DNA of 64,000 bases from Physella acuta (Eukaryota > Mollusca > Gastropoda > Physidae). The notes beneath the pieces are model-generated. The model worked only from the letters and a program-made list of their open reading frames with translations, searched no databases and was not told the DNA's origin. Of this stretch, positions 20,639-32,639 are shown one piece after another. Positions within the stretch are counted from its first letter, which is position 1. Each line of letters begins with the position of its first letter. The translations under genes and the position numbers were made by a program. Location: contig NW_026732716.1 of assembly GCF_028476545.1 (NCBI RefSeq), positions 285,725 through 349,724 on the forward strand, read 5' to 3'.

Positions 20639-22799
20639 ATGGTCAGCGTGAAGCCCTCGGTGAAGTTTTCCCCAGAGCCTGACATCCAAGAGTTCAGTCT
20701 GACCCAGGTCGAGTCGTTCGATCAACCGCTGCAGGTGTTCCCCAAGCATCAGGACGCCGAGTGCCAGATTCTGCTGTCGCCGTCAGAGGATGAGATAAGG
20801 ATACAGCTCAGCACCAAACGGTCCAAGCGGAAACTACGTAGGTTGATGCAGGAAGTTATTATGTCATGCAAGTACGCGCTGGTGTGTACTCACAGTGCTG
20901 GTGTGTACTCACCACGCTGGTGTGTACATACCACGCTGGCGTGTGTACAAGCAGTTCAAGCAGTGTTGGTATGTGTACAAGCACGCGTCAGTGTGTACAC
21001 ACTGTGTTGGTGTATACAAGCACGCTCAGGCGTTTAGCGTGTACTCGCAGTGCTGGTGTGTGTACATATGTTGGTGGGGATGGGATGACGTTAGTAAGAA
21101 TAGAGTTAGGGAGTGAGTCAGGGTTAGGATCATGGCTAATGCAATTAAAAAGGTAATGGGCATGGTTAGGTTAAAGCGAGACTATAGTTAGGATCAATAT
21201 TTTGGGACAGTTAGGCTATGGGGATGACTAGTATTGGGTAAAGTTAGGCTATGGGGATGACTAGTATTTGGGTAAAGTTAGGCTATGGGGATGACTAGTA
21301 TTTGAGTAAAGTTAGGCTATGGGGATGACTAGTATTTGGGTAAAGTTTGGCTATGTGGATGACTAGTATTTGGGTAAAGTTAGGCTATGGGGATGGCTAG
21401 TGTTTGGGTAAAGTTAGGCTATGGGGATGGCTAGTATTTTGGTAAAGTTAGGCTATGGGGATGACTAGTATTGGGTACAGTTAGGCTATGGGGGTGGCTA
21501 GTATTTGGGTAAAGATAGGCTATGTGGATGATGAGGCTATGATGTATACCAGAGTTAGGGTTTTCTATATGCTGTAGAGACTGGAAATATAGAATAAAAT
21601 TCTAGACAGACCCTGGCAATATTCGTATAATTACTAAAAATAAGTTGTGTGGTCAAGTCTTTATAAAACATATTTAACATTTACTTAATTATTTTCTTAT
21701 TTGTTATTTAACTAACCAAATTTATGCATTTTGTATAAATGTTTTAGAGAACAAATCATCGCAGGTAATGCGCGATCGTCTGCAGAGTATATCAACAGCA
21801 CCCTTAGATATCACTAGAGATGATCCCAACTTTATGGCCGGCGTTGTCGTCTTTCTTGAGACGTACACACAGGAGGTAAGGTCAAACTCCTCCCACACAT
21901 GAGGTAAGGTCAAACTCCTCCCACACAGCAGGTAAGGTCAAACTCCTCCCACACAGCAGGCAAGGTCAAACTCCTCCCACACAGCAGGTAAGGTCAAACT
22001 CCTCCCACACATGAGGTAAGGTCAAACTCCTCCCACACATGAGGTAAGGTCAAACTCCTCCCACACAGCAGGTAAGGTCAAACTCCTCCCCCACAGGAGG
22101 TAAGGTCAAACTCCTCCCACACAGCAGGTAAGGTCAAACTCCTCCCCGACAGGAGGTAAGGTCAAACTCCTCCCCCAGAGGAGGTAAGGTCAAACTCCTC
22201 CCCCACAGGTGGTAAGGTCAAACTCCTCCCACACAGGAGGTAAGGTCAAAGTCCTTCTACACAGGTGGTAAGGTCAAACTCCTCCCCCACAGGAGGTTAG
22301 GTAAAACTTCTTCCACACAGGAGGGCAGGCCAACCCCCCCCCCCCCCCCCCACACACACACATATATTGTGTCACTTTGCATTGTCATCGAGTCTTGACC
22401 CTACTTGAACATTTTTAAAGAAATCGATCTAGCAGAATTGGTCGAATTTTGTATCGCAACTTTCCGCCCTTGACAGACGATACACAACGAAATAACGTTA
22501 AGTAAAGCTTGTTATGATCACATTCTGAAAGTTTGTGAGAAATAGAACCCACAGTACGGACGGACGTAGGGAAGGACGGACGATTACAAAACGCTTTTTA
22601 TATTTTATGTATGAAACCGTAAGACAAAAGAATAGTATTTCAGAACTACAGTTGTTTCTGAAAAAGGAGGGGGGGGGGAGGTCTATAGAAGCGGGTGGGG
22701 GTTTAGCTTTATGCAACAACGGTGTTTGACTATTTGAGTGAACAAGGGTGGATATCTTCTAAATCTGAATGATTTGTATATATCTTTATTTATATAGGT

Positions 22800-22868
<69 letters not shown>

Positions 22869-22908
22869 TATATATATATATATATACGTATATATTATAT
22901 ATATATAT

Positions 22909-22987
<79 letters not shown>

Positions 22988-23028
22988 TATATATATATAT
23001 ATATACGTATATATTATATATATATATG

Positions 23029-23123
<95 letters not shown>

Positions 23124-24646
23124 GTATATATGGTGACAGGACAAATGATCTCAGGACAAATGATCCCAGACAAAATATCTCAGACAAAATATCTCACGGA
23201 CAAATGATCTCAGGACAAATGATCTCACGGACAAATGATCTCACGGACAAAAGATACCAGGACAAAATATATCAGGACAAATGATACCACGGACAATTGA
23301 TCTCGGACAAAATATCTCAAGACAAAATATCTCACACCTAAATTGTAATAGTGTAGTTGATGATTTTAGTTGATCTGAATTTTTTTTATTGATTGTTATA
23401 TGGTTTTGTTTACTATGTTTAAAATATTGTTTATAGGCCTATATAATAAGTGTAAGAAATGTTTGCCGTATACATTTGTCATATTGCAGTAAATATTTTA
23501 AAGTTAGTATTTGTAATATAGTATACGAAGATTAAAGATTTTTTTTCGATAGACAGCGTAGGTGGGCTTGACAAACATTAGACAATCCTACCATGTCAGG
23601 TGGACGAAACTAGATCAAAGGGAATGAAATAACAATAAAGACACACCTTCGTATCAGGGTGGCCTCCCCTTTGATAGAAGAGTTATGCCTTAAGGGCTTA
23701 AAGGAAAGACATCCACCCTCTATGGACAACACAACTAGCCTCTAAAGTCCATTGTTATGCGTCGGTCACACCTTAGTGATCAGTGACAAATGCTTATTTA
23801 AACAAACAGCGGTCATCGCGGAGCTAAGTTTGTCGTAGGGTGCATCAAACAAAGCAGTATTAGTGGTGATTACTCAGCTAGCGCCTCTTTCGTTACCTCG
23901 CAGAAAGGTTTTAGGAATTCTGGTGAATTTATGTTTGCCATAAGCAGGCAAAGAGATTTGGAAATGTGAAATTAGGACATGTCGAGTAAGAGTTAACACA
24001 ATAGATGATCACGTAATATTGGAGAGGTGTGATCATATTGATGTAGGCTACCTGCCAGCAAAGAAACGTAAACATTATGTTTGTGTTGATGATGCAATAA
24101 AAACAATAGTTTAACATTACAAACCTGAAGACCCATTCACATTTTTAAAAAATATTTCGCGTGTTTTGAACCTTAATGTTGTATAATTACCGTAACTTTA
24201 TTTGTTTTATACATTATCATTTATTATACCTTTGAGGCTAAAGGAGTAAATTTGTTATAATTTTTACTTTTTCAAATCAAATGCTACTACAAAGTTTAAT
24301 AAAACTTTTGATGGTTTGTTAGGTTTAACAAATTCATTTTATTCACAATTATTAAGCGTAAAATAGTAAACAAAACCATATTAGCATTCAATAAAAAAGT
24401 TCAAATCATCTAGGGTCTTCGTACATACTATTAAAATTCCGCTGTGAGATATTTTCTCTGAGATATTTTGTCTGAGATCATTTGTCCATGGTATCATTTG
24501 TCCTGATATGTTTTGTCCGTGAGATTATTTGTCCTTGAGATCATTTGTCCTGAGATCATTTGTCCTGAGATCATTTGTCCGTGAGATATTTTGTCTGAGA
24601 TATTTTGTCTGAGATCATTTGTCCTGAGATCATTTGTCATGGAACC

Positions 24647-24731
<85 letters not shown>

Positions 24732-27700
24732 TGTATGATGCATATAGAGTCTAGAGAATGTCCAAGCCGTTGCGATGGCCATTCAAGATGAGAAATTGTC
24801 CAACACGATGGTCATTGACCGGATCACGGAAATTCTGCACGAGACGCTGGAAAAGTTTCCCCATATGATTGCTGGGATCTGTGAGCTGATCAGAAGCACC
24901 AAGGACCCGACGGAGAGACGCAAGGAGAAGAAGAAAAGGTCGAAAGGTCAGGTCAGGCAGAAAAAGAAGGAGAGTAAGAGTTCTAAAGTAGGCAGTGAGT
25001 GCTCTATCAAGCAGGGTCAAAGTCTGATGGCTAATAAAGTGGAGGAAATAAATGAGAACAAAGAAGAGGTGGTTGATGAGATGTCCACACAGGAAAATAT
25101 CAGTTCTAATCGGCCACAGCAAGAAAATAGGAGCGCTAATCGACCAGAGCAGTCAAATACGATTTCTGATAGGCCAAGTGTGTCTTCAGAATCTCCAGAG
25201 ACCTCCAAAAGTGAGTACTTTTTGAATATTAATTATTAATTCATTATTAATTATACACTTTTTGAAAAAATTATTAATTAATTAGGAATACAAACACCAT
25301 TTTTATAAACTAATGGGTATCAAATGGTATCAAAAAGGTGTGAAACAGTAACAAAAGGCAGCAAAAGGTATCGTTGTAAAACACGAAAGCTGTCGTTTAA
25401 TGTTTGAAGAAACGTCTTTAGAATAGTTACATGGCGGCAGGAGGAATAGTAGTAGACTTGTAACACTTACATTGAAACAGTTACATTTTTACATTCCTGC
25501 CTTGGATTCCAAATTACAACATTTCAAAAGAAATACGACATATGAAAGACAATAGCAATCTTTAAAGCACAGTCGTTTTAAAAGAACATTCCGATAGACA
25601 AGCAATCCAAAAGGCACGAGTAATTATCAGTAAGACATAGACAATTTATTTCACACGAGCTTTTCATCACAATAGGGCTGGTAAGTAGGTCAACAAACAG
25701 TTCTATGGCTCATGCAGGTTTTATTGAGCCGTAGAACTGGTTGATGATCTACTTACCAGCCCTACAGCTGAAGCATAACCCAGCCAGATTTTTAAAGCCA
25801 GATATTAATTTAGTTTTAGATCCATTTAAATAACAACTCCTGTTATTGATGTACCTTTGCAGATTCATCTCAAGAAGACGACAAAGAAGACGATAAACAT
25901 TTACCGGCGTTATCGAGCTCGATGACACAAATGTTGGAAGACTTGTCAATAAAGATCAAGGTCCCCGAGGGCGGGAAAGTCAGTAGCATGACGTACACAC
26001 TCGTGAACATGTTGCTGTTGTCAACAATCAAGAGGAGCAAAGGGAGACCACTCGGCGTGGACATTGCAGCAAGCACGGAGGAAATAGGATCTGCTACAGC
26101 TGCCCTATCCGACGAGGCGTTCGAACAACTAAGGTCCCTTAAATTAGAGGGCCCAATTGTCGAGGAAAGGATTTCCCTACCCCCTGAGATTCAGCATAGT
26201 GAGGACATGCTAAAGGTTAGTCATCAGATATAGTGTCAATTCGTTTTTATTTAACAAACCCTTGGTTTTGTCAATTTTTTTTTACACCAGTCGAAAAAAA
26301 AAAGTTTTGCAATTTGGTCCGTATGTATGTGTGCGTGTGTCTGTCTGTTTGTGTGGATGTGTGTCTGTGGACACAATACCTTGAGTACCGTTACAGCTAG
26401 GTTGATGAAATTTCATACATAAGTGTTATATCAAATTTGTAGTTCTGTCTCACATTTTCAGCAATTTCCGACAACGGAAGTGGAGTTTATTCTACTTTTG
26501 GTTTTTCAATAGCCTATACCTTGAGTACTGTTTCAGATAGATAGAAGAAATTTCACATATAAGTAAAAGATCTGCGTTCTGTCGAATTTTGAGTAATTTC
26601 TGTTTACCATGAAGTAGTACTTTTTGCTATTTACAATTTCTCAAAAAAGTATATGAATTTATAAATAACTAATATTCCGCACTGTTATAAATTCATTGTT
26701 TGCTGTTTACAATTCTTTTTATTTACAAGATTCTATTCTATTTTTAAAAGTTTAAGTAATTAAAAATGGATTAAAAATCAAGTCAATACCCCGCAGAGTT
26801 TCTTTCAGCCCCCCCCCCCAATGAAATGAAATTTATATAAAAAATATATACTTTTAACAGTCGCCCCCCCCCCCCGAAGAAAGTCTACCCCCCCCCCCCC
26901 CCGAAAATTTCAAGTGCCCCCCCCCCCCCCCCCCAGAGAAAAAAGTCTGGAAAAAACACTGTGTGATACCCCAAGTTGCCATCCCTCGTAGTGTTACATA
27001 AGAATATTCGTGAAAATCTATGGTAGATCACTCCCGCTTTTTTTTCCCCCAGTACCTTCTGAACAAGTCAACCACTATCCGAAAAAACGTTGCAGACTTT
27101 ATTGAGTCGGCATTACCAAGCACTGTTAGACTACCGTCGTTCAACGCTACGGGCGACTCAGACGAGTACCTCGGTGGCAAGCAAGCCGTAGGCCTACCTT
27201 GGGCCTCAGCTCGGAAATCCCAGGTTGAAGAGCTACAGAAAAAAAAGTCAATCGATCACCCATGGAGCTTGAAGTCGAAGCTGCTAGCCAGCTCTCCGTC
27301 CCCGGCGAGGATAGAGTCACCGGTTGACGGCCCATTTCTAGCAAGTTCCCAGTCCAAAGTTGTGCTCCCGCCAATTCACCAACCGGAAGAAGCCGCTGTG
27401 GACTATCTTGAAAAGAGGAACATTTTGTCCATCTTTGAGGTGAGCCGCTAGTCCTCTAGTAACAAGCTTGTATTTTGTTATGGTGTGAGCTTTCCGCTTT
27501 GTGTCGCAGATTTAGTCAGCGCCAGTAGTGAAGCTAGGATGACGCTGATTGGTTGATTCAGTTGTCGCAGATTTAGTCAGCGCCAGTAGTGAAGCTAGGA
27601 TGAAGCTGATTGGTTGATTCAGTTGTCGCAGATTTAGTCAGCGCCAGTAGTGAACCAGGATGACGCTGATTGGTTGATTCAGTTGTCGCAGATTTAGTCA

Positions 27701-29777
27701 GCGCCAGTAGTGAAGCTAGGATGAAGCTGATTGGTTGATTCAGTTGTCGCAGATTTAGTCAGCGCCAGTAGTGAACCAGGATGACGCTGATTGGTTGATT
27801 CAGTTGTCGCAGATTTAGTCAGCGCCAGTAGTGAACCAGGATGACGCTGATTGGTTGATTCAGTTGTCGCAGATTTAGTCAGCGCCAGTAGTGAACCAGG
27901 ATGACGCTGATTGGTTGATTCAGTTCACGCTCATTCGACCATTTGTTTTTAAGCTTGCAAACACACAATCAAATATTAAGAGCCTAAGCAGTTAAGTTTT
28001 CATGCATAACAACCCCCATTTGTGTTATTATAAAAAAAAATTAAAACAATATTTATGAGGTATGTAAATGTATTTAAAAAATGTCATTTGAAGACACTAA
28101 ACAGCCCAATATTGTATTTCATTAAACCATGTATCTCCACCGTTTAGTTACTAGATTTTACGGGTATAACCGGCACGAGCCCTGAGGTAAAAACCAGTGA
28201 GTACATTCGAAAGATTGTCCTTGTTGCCAACACAGTAATGGCCAGTTTTGACCATTAGGAATTTTTTTTTATGTCACGCGGTGCTTCACATTGCTAATTT
28301 TGACGCGTGTGTACACGTGGTTTGGTCAGTCACCGCACTTTCCACTGCTGGGCCACCTTCCTTTTCCTGTTCGTGCCCAAGACACATCGGGCAGATGAAG
28401 TAGAGTTCATCTGTTTCAGGGACCTCGTGAACGGACAGTGTGGTCAGCACTATGCCTTTGCTTTTCCTTAACATGAGTTGGGTGCCCAGAAGTGGGTGGA
28501 CTCAGGGACCTTCTACTGACTTAAACCCGGATTCGAACACGTGACTTTCGGGGAAGCAGCATAGCTCTCTACCACTAGAACACTCGGTCACCTGCTGTCT
28601 AGATACTTGTTATTTGTTCCTACAAGAATAGCATGCTTTGATTTTGTTCGATGCTAAGTGTGAGTGTTTCTACAAGACTAGCATGCTTTGATTTTGTTGG
28701 ATGTTAAGTGTGAGTGTTCCTACAAGAATAGCATGCTTTGATTTTGTTCGATGCTAAGTGTGAGTGTTTCTACAAGACTAGCATGCTTTGATTTTGTTGG
28801 ATGTTAAGTGTGAGTGTTCCTACAAGAATAGCATGCTTTGATTTTGTTGGATGTTAAGTGTGAGTGTTCCTACAAGAATAGCATGCTTTGATTTTGTTCG
28901 ATGCTAAGTGTGAGTTTTCTTTCTGTAGGAGTTAATGAACCGAGTGGTGATGTGTTTACCTGCTGACCCGCTCACCTTTATGATAGAACACCTGAGACGA
29001 CGGAACTGCCTGCAGAAAACTAAACAAAACGTTTGCTGCAGTGTCAAAGCCCTGAAGCCCAGCTATAGAGTACCTAGACAGTATAAGCCCTCCCCATTCA
29101 AAGTTGAAAGCAAGCCCTCTGCTAAAGTTAAAACCCCATCAAAAACAAAATCAAAAAAACAATCAAAATCAAAATCTGCTTTAAATTCTAAATCAACGTC
29201 TTCGATGAAACAAAGCTTGACAACAGTATCCGAGAAACTAAAATCTTCGAGTGTAATCGACAAAACTGAAACTTTATCTCAGAGCTTAGTAACCTCCCCT
29301 GGCAGTTTACCTTTTGCGGAAACAAAGTCAATGTCTCAAAGTCAACTCAAGAAGGAGCCAAAATCTTCGGTATATCTGGAGTCCTCAGACACATCAGTCA
29401 AAGAACGGAAACTTGTATCTTCGACAAGTCTGCCGTTACCAAAACTAAGCCCAAAGTCGATGTCCTCCATCAACTTAAAGTTATCCTCCGCTGATCAAAG
29501 ACAAGTGTCTTCAGAGATGGATTTTAACACTTTCTCCAATTCCCACCTGAAATCCTCCTCTGATGTAGATTTGGAATCTCTTCCTAAAGAAAAAATAGAC
29601 GATAAAAAATCTTCTTCGGCTGCTTCAAAATCAAAACAAAAATCTCTTCTGCTGCAGGATTTAGAATCTCCCATTGTAACACCAGCCAGTAGAAAGTCCT
29701 CTCCAGTAGACCCTAAATCTAGTGAAGGGGCCGTTGAGTATTCGCTTAAAGTCCCGGAACAGAATAAGTCGCCGTAA
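20639..29777 (+). CDS. RIIa/DPY-30-like D/D-domain protein, complete, 792 residues
   Basis: Six exons: 20639-20837, 21748-21875, 24748-25210, 25863-26215, 27053-27439 and 28929-29777. All borders are AG/GT and phases agree (1, 0, 1, 0, 0), giving 2379 nt and 792 residues. Residues ~497-536, across the exon 5/6 junction, read [20 protein letters not shown] followed by a [13 protein letters not shown] helix. This is the two-helix dimerisation-docking fold of the PKA RIIa/DPY-30 class, with the YLEK start and PxDPLxFxxxxL turn seen in ciliary and sperm-scaffold proteins (C8orf34 and adenylate kinase-like relatives). The N-terminal 380 residues are mixed charged and helical with a Lys-rich stretch (~160-190). 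Residues 540-792 are Ser/Lys-rich and probably disordered. A role in docking at the axoneme or an AKAP-like partner is inferred from the domain only. Confidence 0.82.
20870..21065. repeat. Degenerate ~18-bp repeat after exon 1 of the D/D gene
   Basis: GCTGGTGTGTACTCAC-like units; it keeps several frames open for a while after the exon 1 donor at 20838, which can mimic a longer exon. Confidence 0.7.
21195..21535. repeat. 34-bp minisatellite in intron 1 of the D/D gene, ~10 units
   Basis: Copies of GGCTATGGGGATGACTAGTA followed by TTTGGGTAAAGTTA. Confidence 0.92.
21862..22330. repeat. ~29-bp minisatellite of splice-donor copies, 16 units
   Basis: The exon 2 end plus donor, CACACAGGAG/GTAAGG, followed by TCAAACTCCTCCC, is repeated 16 times. 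About 14 units keep GGTAAGG and most have a pyrimidine-rich lead into CACAG before it. Confidence 0.93.
22804..23108. repeat. Three (TA)n tracts in a ~115-bp higher-order repeat
   Basis: TA runs are separated by two copies of a TATATACGTATATATTATAT-type spacer ending in ATGTTT (about 22865-22915 and 22985-23035). Confidence 0.93.
23128..24642. mobile_element. Foldback-like element with ~200-bp inverted arms of tandem 15-mers
   Basis: The left arm (23128-23335) and right arm (24446-24642) are near-perfect reverse complements. Both are built from GGACAAATGATCTCA/ACAAAATATCTCA-type units in the same order. The ~1.1 kb between them is AT-rich with no ORF over 62 codons. (TA)n tracts lie immediately outside both arms, which would fit insertion at TA. 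It sits in intron 2 of the D/D gene. It is non-autonomous and I cannot name the superfamily. Confidence 0.75.
24650..24728. repeat. (TA)n microsatellite
   Basis: Directly outside the right arm of the foldback-like element and 19 bp before the exon 3 acceptor of the D/D gene. Confidence 0.95.
25211..25862. other. Intron 3 of the D/D gene
   Basis: Unique DNA apart from a ~35-bp inverted pair (CAGGGCTGGTAAGTAG-like at about 25674 and its complement at about 25750) that could form a hairpin. Confidence 0.55.
26275..27038 (-). mobile_element. Dispersed ~690-bp element, copy C, split by a MITE
   Basis: Inverted relative to copies A and B, more diverged, and interrupted by the MITE at 26794-26961. 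Its outer end (GATCACTCCCG at 27026-27036) stops about 16 bp before the exon 5 acceptor of the D/D gene. Confidence 0.65.
26794..26961 (-). mobile_element. hAT-type G-tract MITE nested in a dispersed repeat
   Basis: The minus strand reads the family from CAGTGTTTTTTCCAG to CTGAAAGAAACTCTG. It splits copy C of the ~690-bp dispersed element, and ATACCCC appears on both sides (26787-26793 left, about 26966-26972 right), consistent with a target duplication displaced by a few bases. Confidence 0.75.
27496..27925. repeat. 61-bp minisatellite in intron 5 of the D/D gene, 7 units
   Basis: Copies of TGTCGCAGATTTAGTCAGCG, CCAGTAGTGAA and TGACGCTGATTGGTTGATTC. Variants GAAGCTAGG and GAACCAGG mark subfamilies. 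Confidence 0.93.
27930..28334. other. Intron 5 of the D/D gene, nothing recognised
   Basis: AT-rich unique DNA between the minisatellite and the SINE. Confidence 0.5.
28335..28592 (-). mobile_element. tRNA-derived SINE (short family), near full length, minus, in intron 5 of the D/D gene
   Basis: The reverse complement shows a tRNA head with GTGGTAGAGAGC and GTGTTCGAATCCGGG, the shared body, and the 3' end GGGCACGAACAGGAAAAGG that also closes the copy at 62335. Confidence 0.8.
28615..28920. repeat. 50-bp minisatellite next to the exon 6 acceptor, 6 units
   Basis: Units start TACAAGAATAGCATGCTTTG at 28621 and every 50 bp. Two alternating variants (AAGAATAG or AAGACTAG; TTCGATGC or TTGGATGT) give a partial 100-bp higher-order period. 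The last unit ends GTGAGTTTTCTTTCTGTAG, the true acceptor. Confidence 0.92.
28929..29777 (+). CDS. Exon 6 of the D/D-domain gene: second D/D helix and Ser/Lys-rich tail
   Basis: It starts after TTTCTTTCTGTAG and completes the helix pair begun at the end of exon 5. The remaining ~250 residues are rich in Ser, Lys and Pro (repeated KSKSKK- and SSS-type runs) without a recognisable fold, typical of a disordered tail with many potential phosphosites. The stop is TAA at 29775-29777. Confidence 0.8.
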   Translation, partial: ELMNRVVMCLPADPLTFMIEHLRRRNCLQKTKQNVCCSVKALKPSYRVPRQYKPSPFKVESKPSAKVKTPSKTKSKKQSKSKSALNSKSTSSMKQSLTTVSEKLKSSSVIDKTETLSQSLVTSPGSLPFAETKSMSQSQLKKEPKSSVYLESSDTSVKERKLVSSTSLPLPKLSPKSMSSINLKLSSADQRQVSSEMDFNTFSNSHLKSSSDVDLESLPKEKIDDKKSSSAASKSKQKSLLLQDLESPIVTPASRKSSPVDPKSSEGAVEYSLKVPEQNKSP

Positions 29778-30189
29778 AATTTCACCTTATAGGTTTATAT
29801 GGAATGAAAAAAAATCTCTGATAATCTGCGACAGACTCCCTCGCAACGTTTTTTTTGGGTTACTCATGTAAAAAAATGATAGAGGAAATTGTATTTTTAC
29901 ATGAATACAAATATAAGATTATATACTAATTGTTTTACAAAATGAACAATTTAAATGTTTTTTATATTTAATGTTGGCTGAATTGTTTACACTTTATAAA
30001 TAATGTCAAATAGTTTTGAGGTGAATATACGTTTAAACTTGTCTTTATTACAAGGTATTATTAAAAATGTTTCCTATAATTCTCTATTGTTGGTGTTCTA
30101 TACATAGATGTTTTATTTATAGTTTTTCTGTAAACGTTATCCATTCAAACTGAACTTTTTCCATATTTCGTTAATTTAAGATGGTTGCT

Positions 30190-30595
30190 TGTCGGTTCTA
30201 GTGGTAGTTGTGGCTCACACTAAGATGTTGCCGACCTTAATTTCTACACATTGATGTTGCTGACCTTAATATCTATACATTTATGTTGCTGATCTTAATG
30301 TGTATACATTGATATTGCCAACCGTATTGTGAACACTTTGCTGTTATATTTATATAAGGCTGATGTAGCTGACCTAAAGAAGTATACGTTGAAGTTGCCG
30401 TGCCTTAGGTTTGTATGTTTATATTGTGACCCTAAAGTATATGTGCTTATTGTCGACCCTAAGATGTATGTATTAGTGTTATTGCTTAAGGTTTGTATGT
30501 TGATGTTGCTGATCCTAAAGTGTATGTGTTTAATTTCGACCCTAAGATGTTTGTATTAGTGTTGCCTAAGGTTTCTATGTTGATGTTCCTTCTTT
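30190..30595. repeat. Diverged ~30-60-bp repeat in the probable 3' UTR of the D/D gene
   Basis: TGATGTTGCTGACCTTAAT and CCTAAAGTGTATGTGTT-like units recur. Confidence 0.65.
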
Positions 30596-30596
30596 A

Positions 30597-30602
30597 AATA
30601 AA
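30597..30602 (+). promoter_or_regulatory. Candidate polyadenylation signal of the D/D-domain gene
   Basis: AATAAA sits about 820 bp after the stop codon. I saw no nearer canonical signal; the 3' UTR would include the diverged ~30-60-bp repeat at 30190-30595. Confidence 0.35.
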
Positions 30603-30769
30603 ATTTAATTTATACATTTAAAACATCTAACATATTATTTTCAACAAAAGTCCATGTCAAGTTCTCCATATATCGCTGAAGATACTGATATCATAGCATG
30701 TGAAAATATTTTGCGGACAGAGAGAGAGAGTGAGACAAAAGTGCGCACGCCGCACATGAGCTTATATTA

Positions 30770-31665
<896 letters not shown>

Positions 31666-31667
31666 AA

Positions 31668-31945
<278 letters not shown>

Positions 31946-32303
31946 GAGCCGGCCCGCGGCATAACATACGCCGCTATTTAGTTGTTGTTTTTTCTACTTT
32001 TCAGTAATTCATAATTTGTGAATTCGACAGTACCAACGCTGACACTGAAAATATTTCTTTAAAACACTATAAGTAGCTCGTTAAGGACCATAACCCCCCC
32101 CCCCCCCTTCCCCCCCCCCCCCTACGTTTAAAATCGTTTCAAACTAAATTATCTGCCCCTAATAGCCGTCACTAAACCCAACTCCACGAAGGTAAACATA
32201 GCGTGAACCACAGCTCACTAAGATCATGTAGGGGTGGGGATGTTAGGGAGCGCGCTTGCAGCTTGTTTTCTAACGGCTCGAAGAAGAGAATTATATATAT
32301 AGA

Positions 32304-32622
<319 letters not shown>

Positions 32623-32639
32623 ATGTTTGCAATACAATG

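Noticed and set aside
20838-21037. Extension of D/D exon 1 to codon 132
   Set aside because: A GTAGGT donor at 20838 gives the phase needed by exon 2; the longer frame runs through a degenerate repeat.
21862-22330. CRISPR-like direct repeat array
   Set aside because: Units are contiguous without unique spacers and the context is an animal intron.
22895-23284. Ile/Tyr-repeat frames on both strands (also at 496-861, 707-898, 33789-34004, 35302-35544, 41905-42163, 49211-49426 and 57119-57445)
   Set aside because: They are translations of (TA)n microsatellites. The only real coding part is the exon 12 segment at 500-755.
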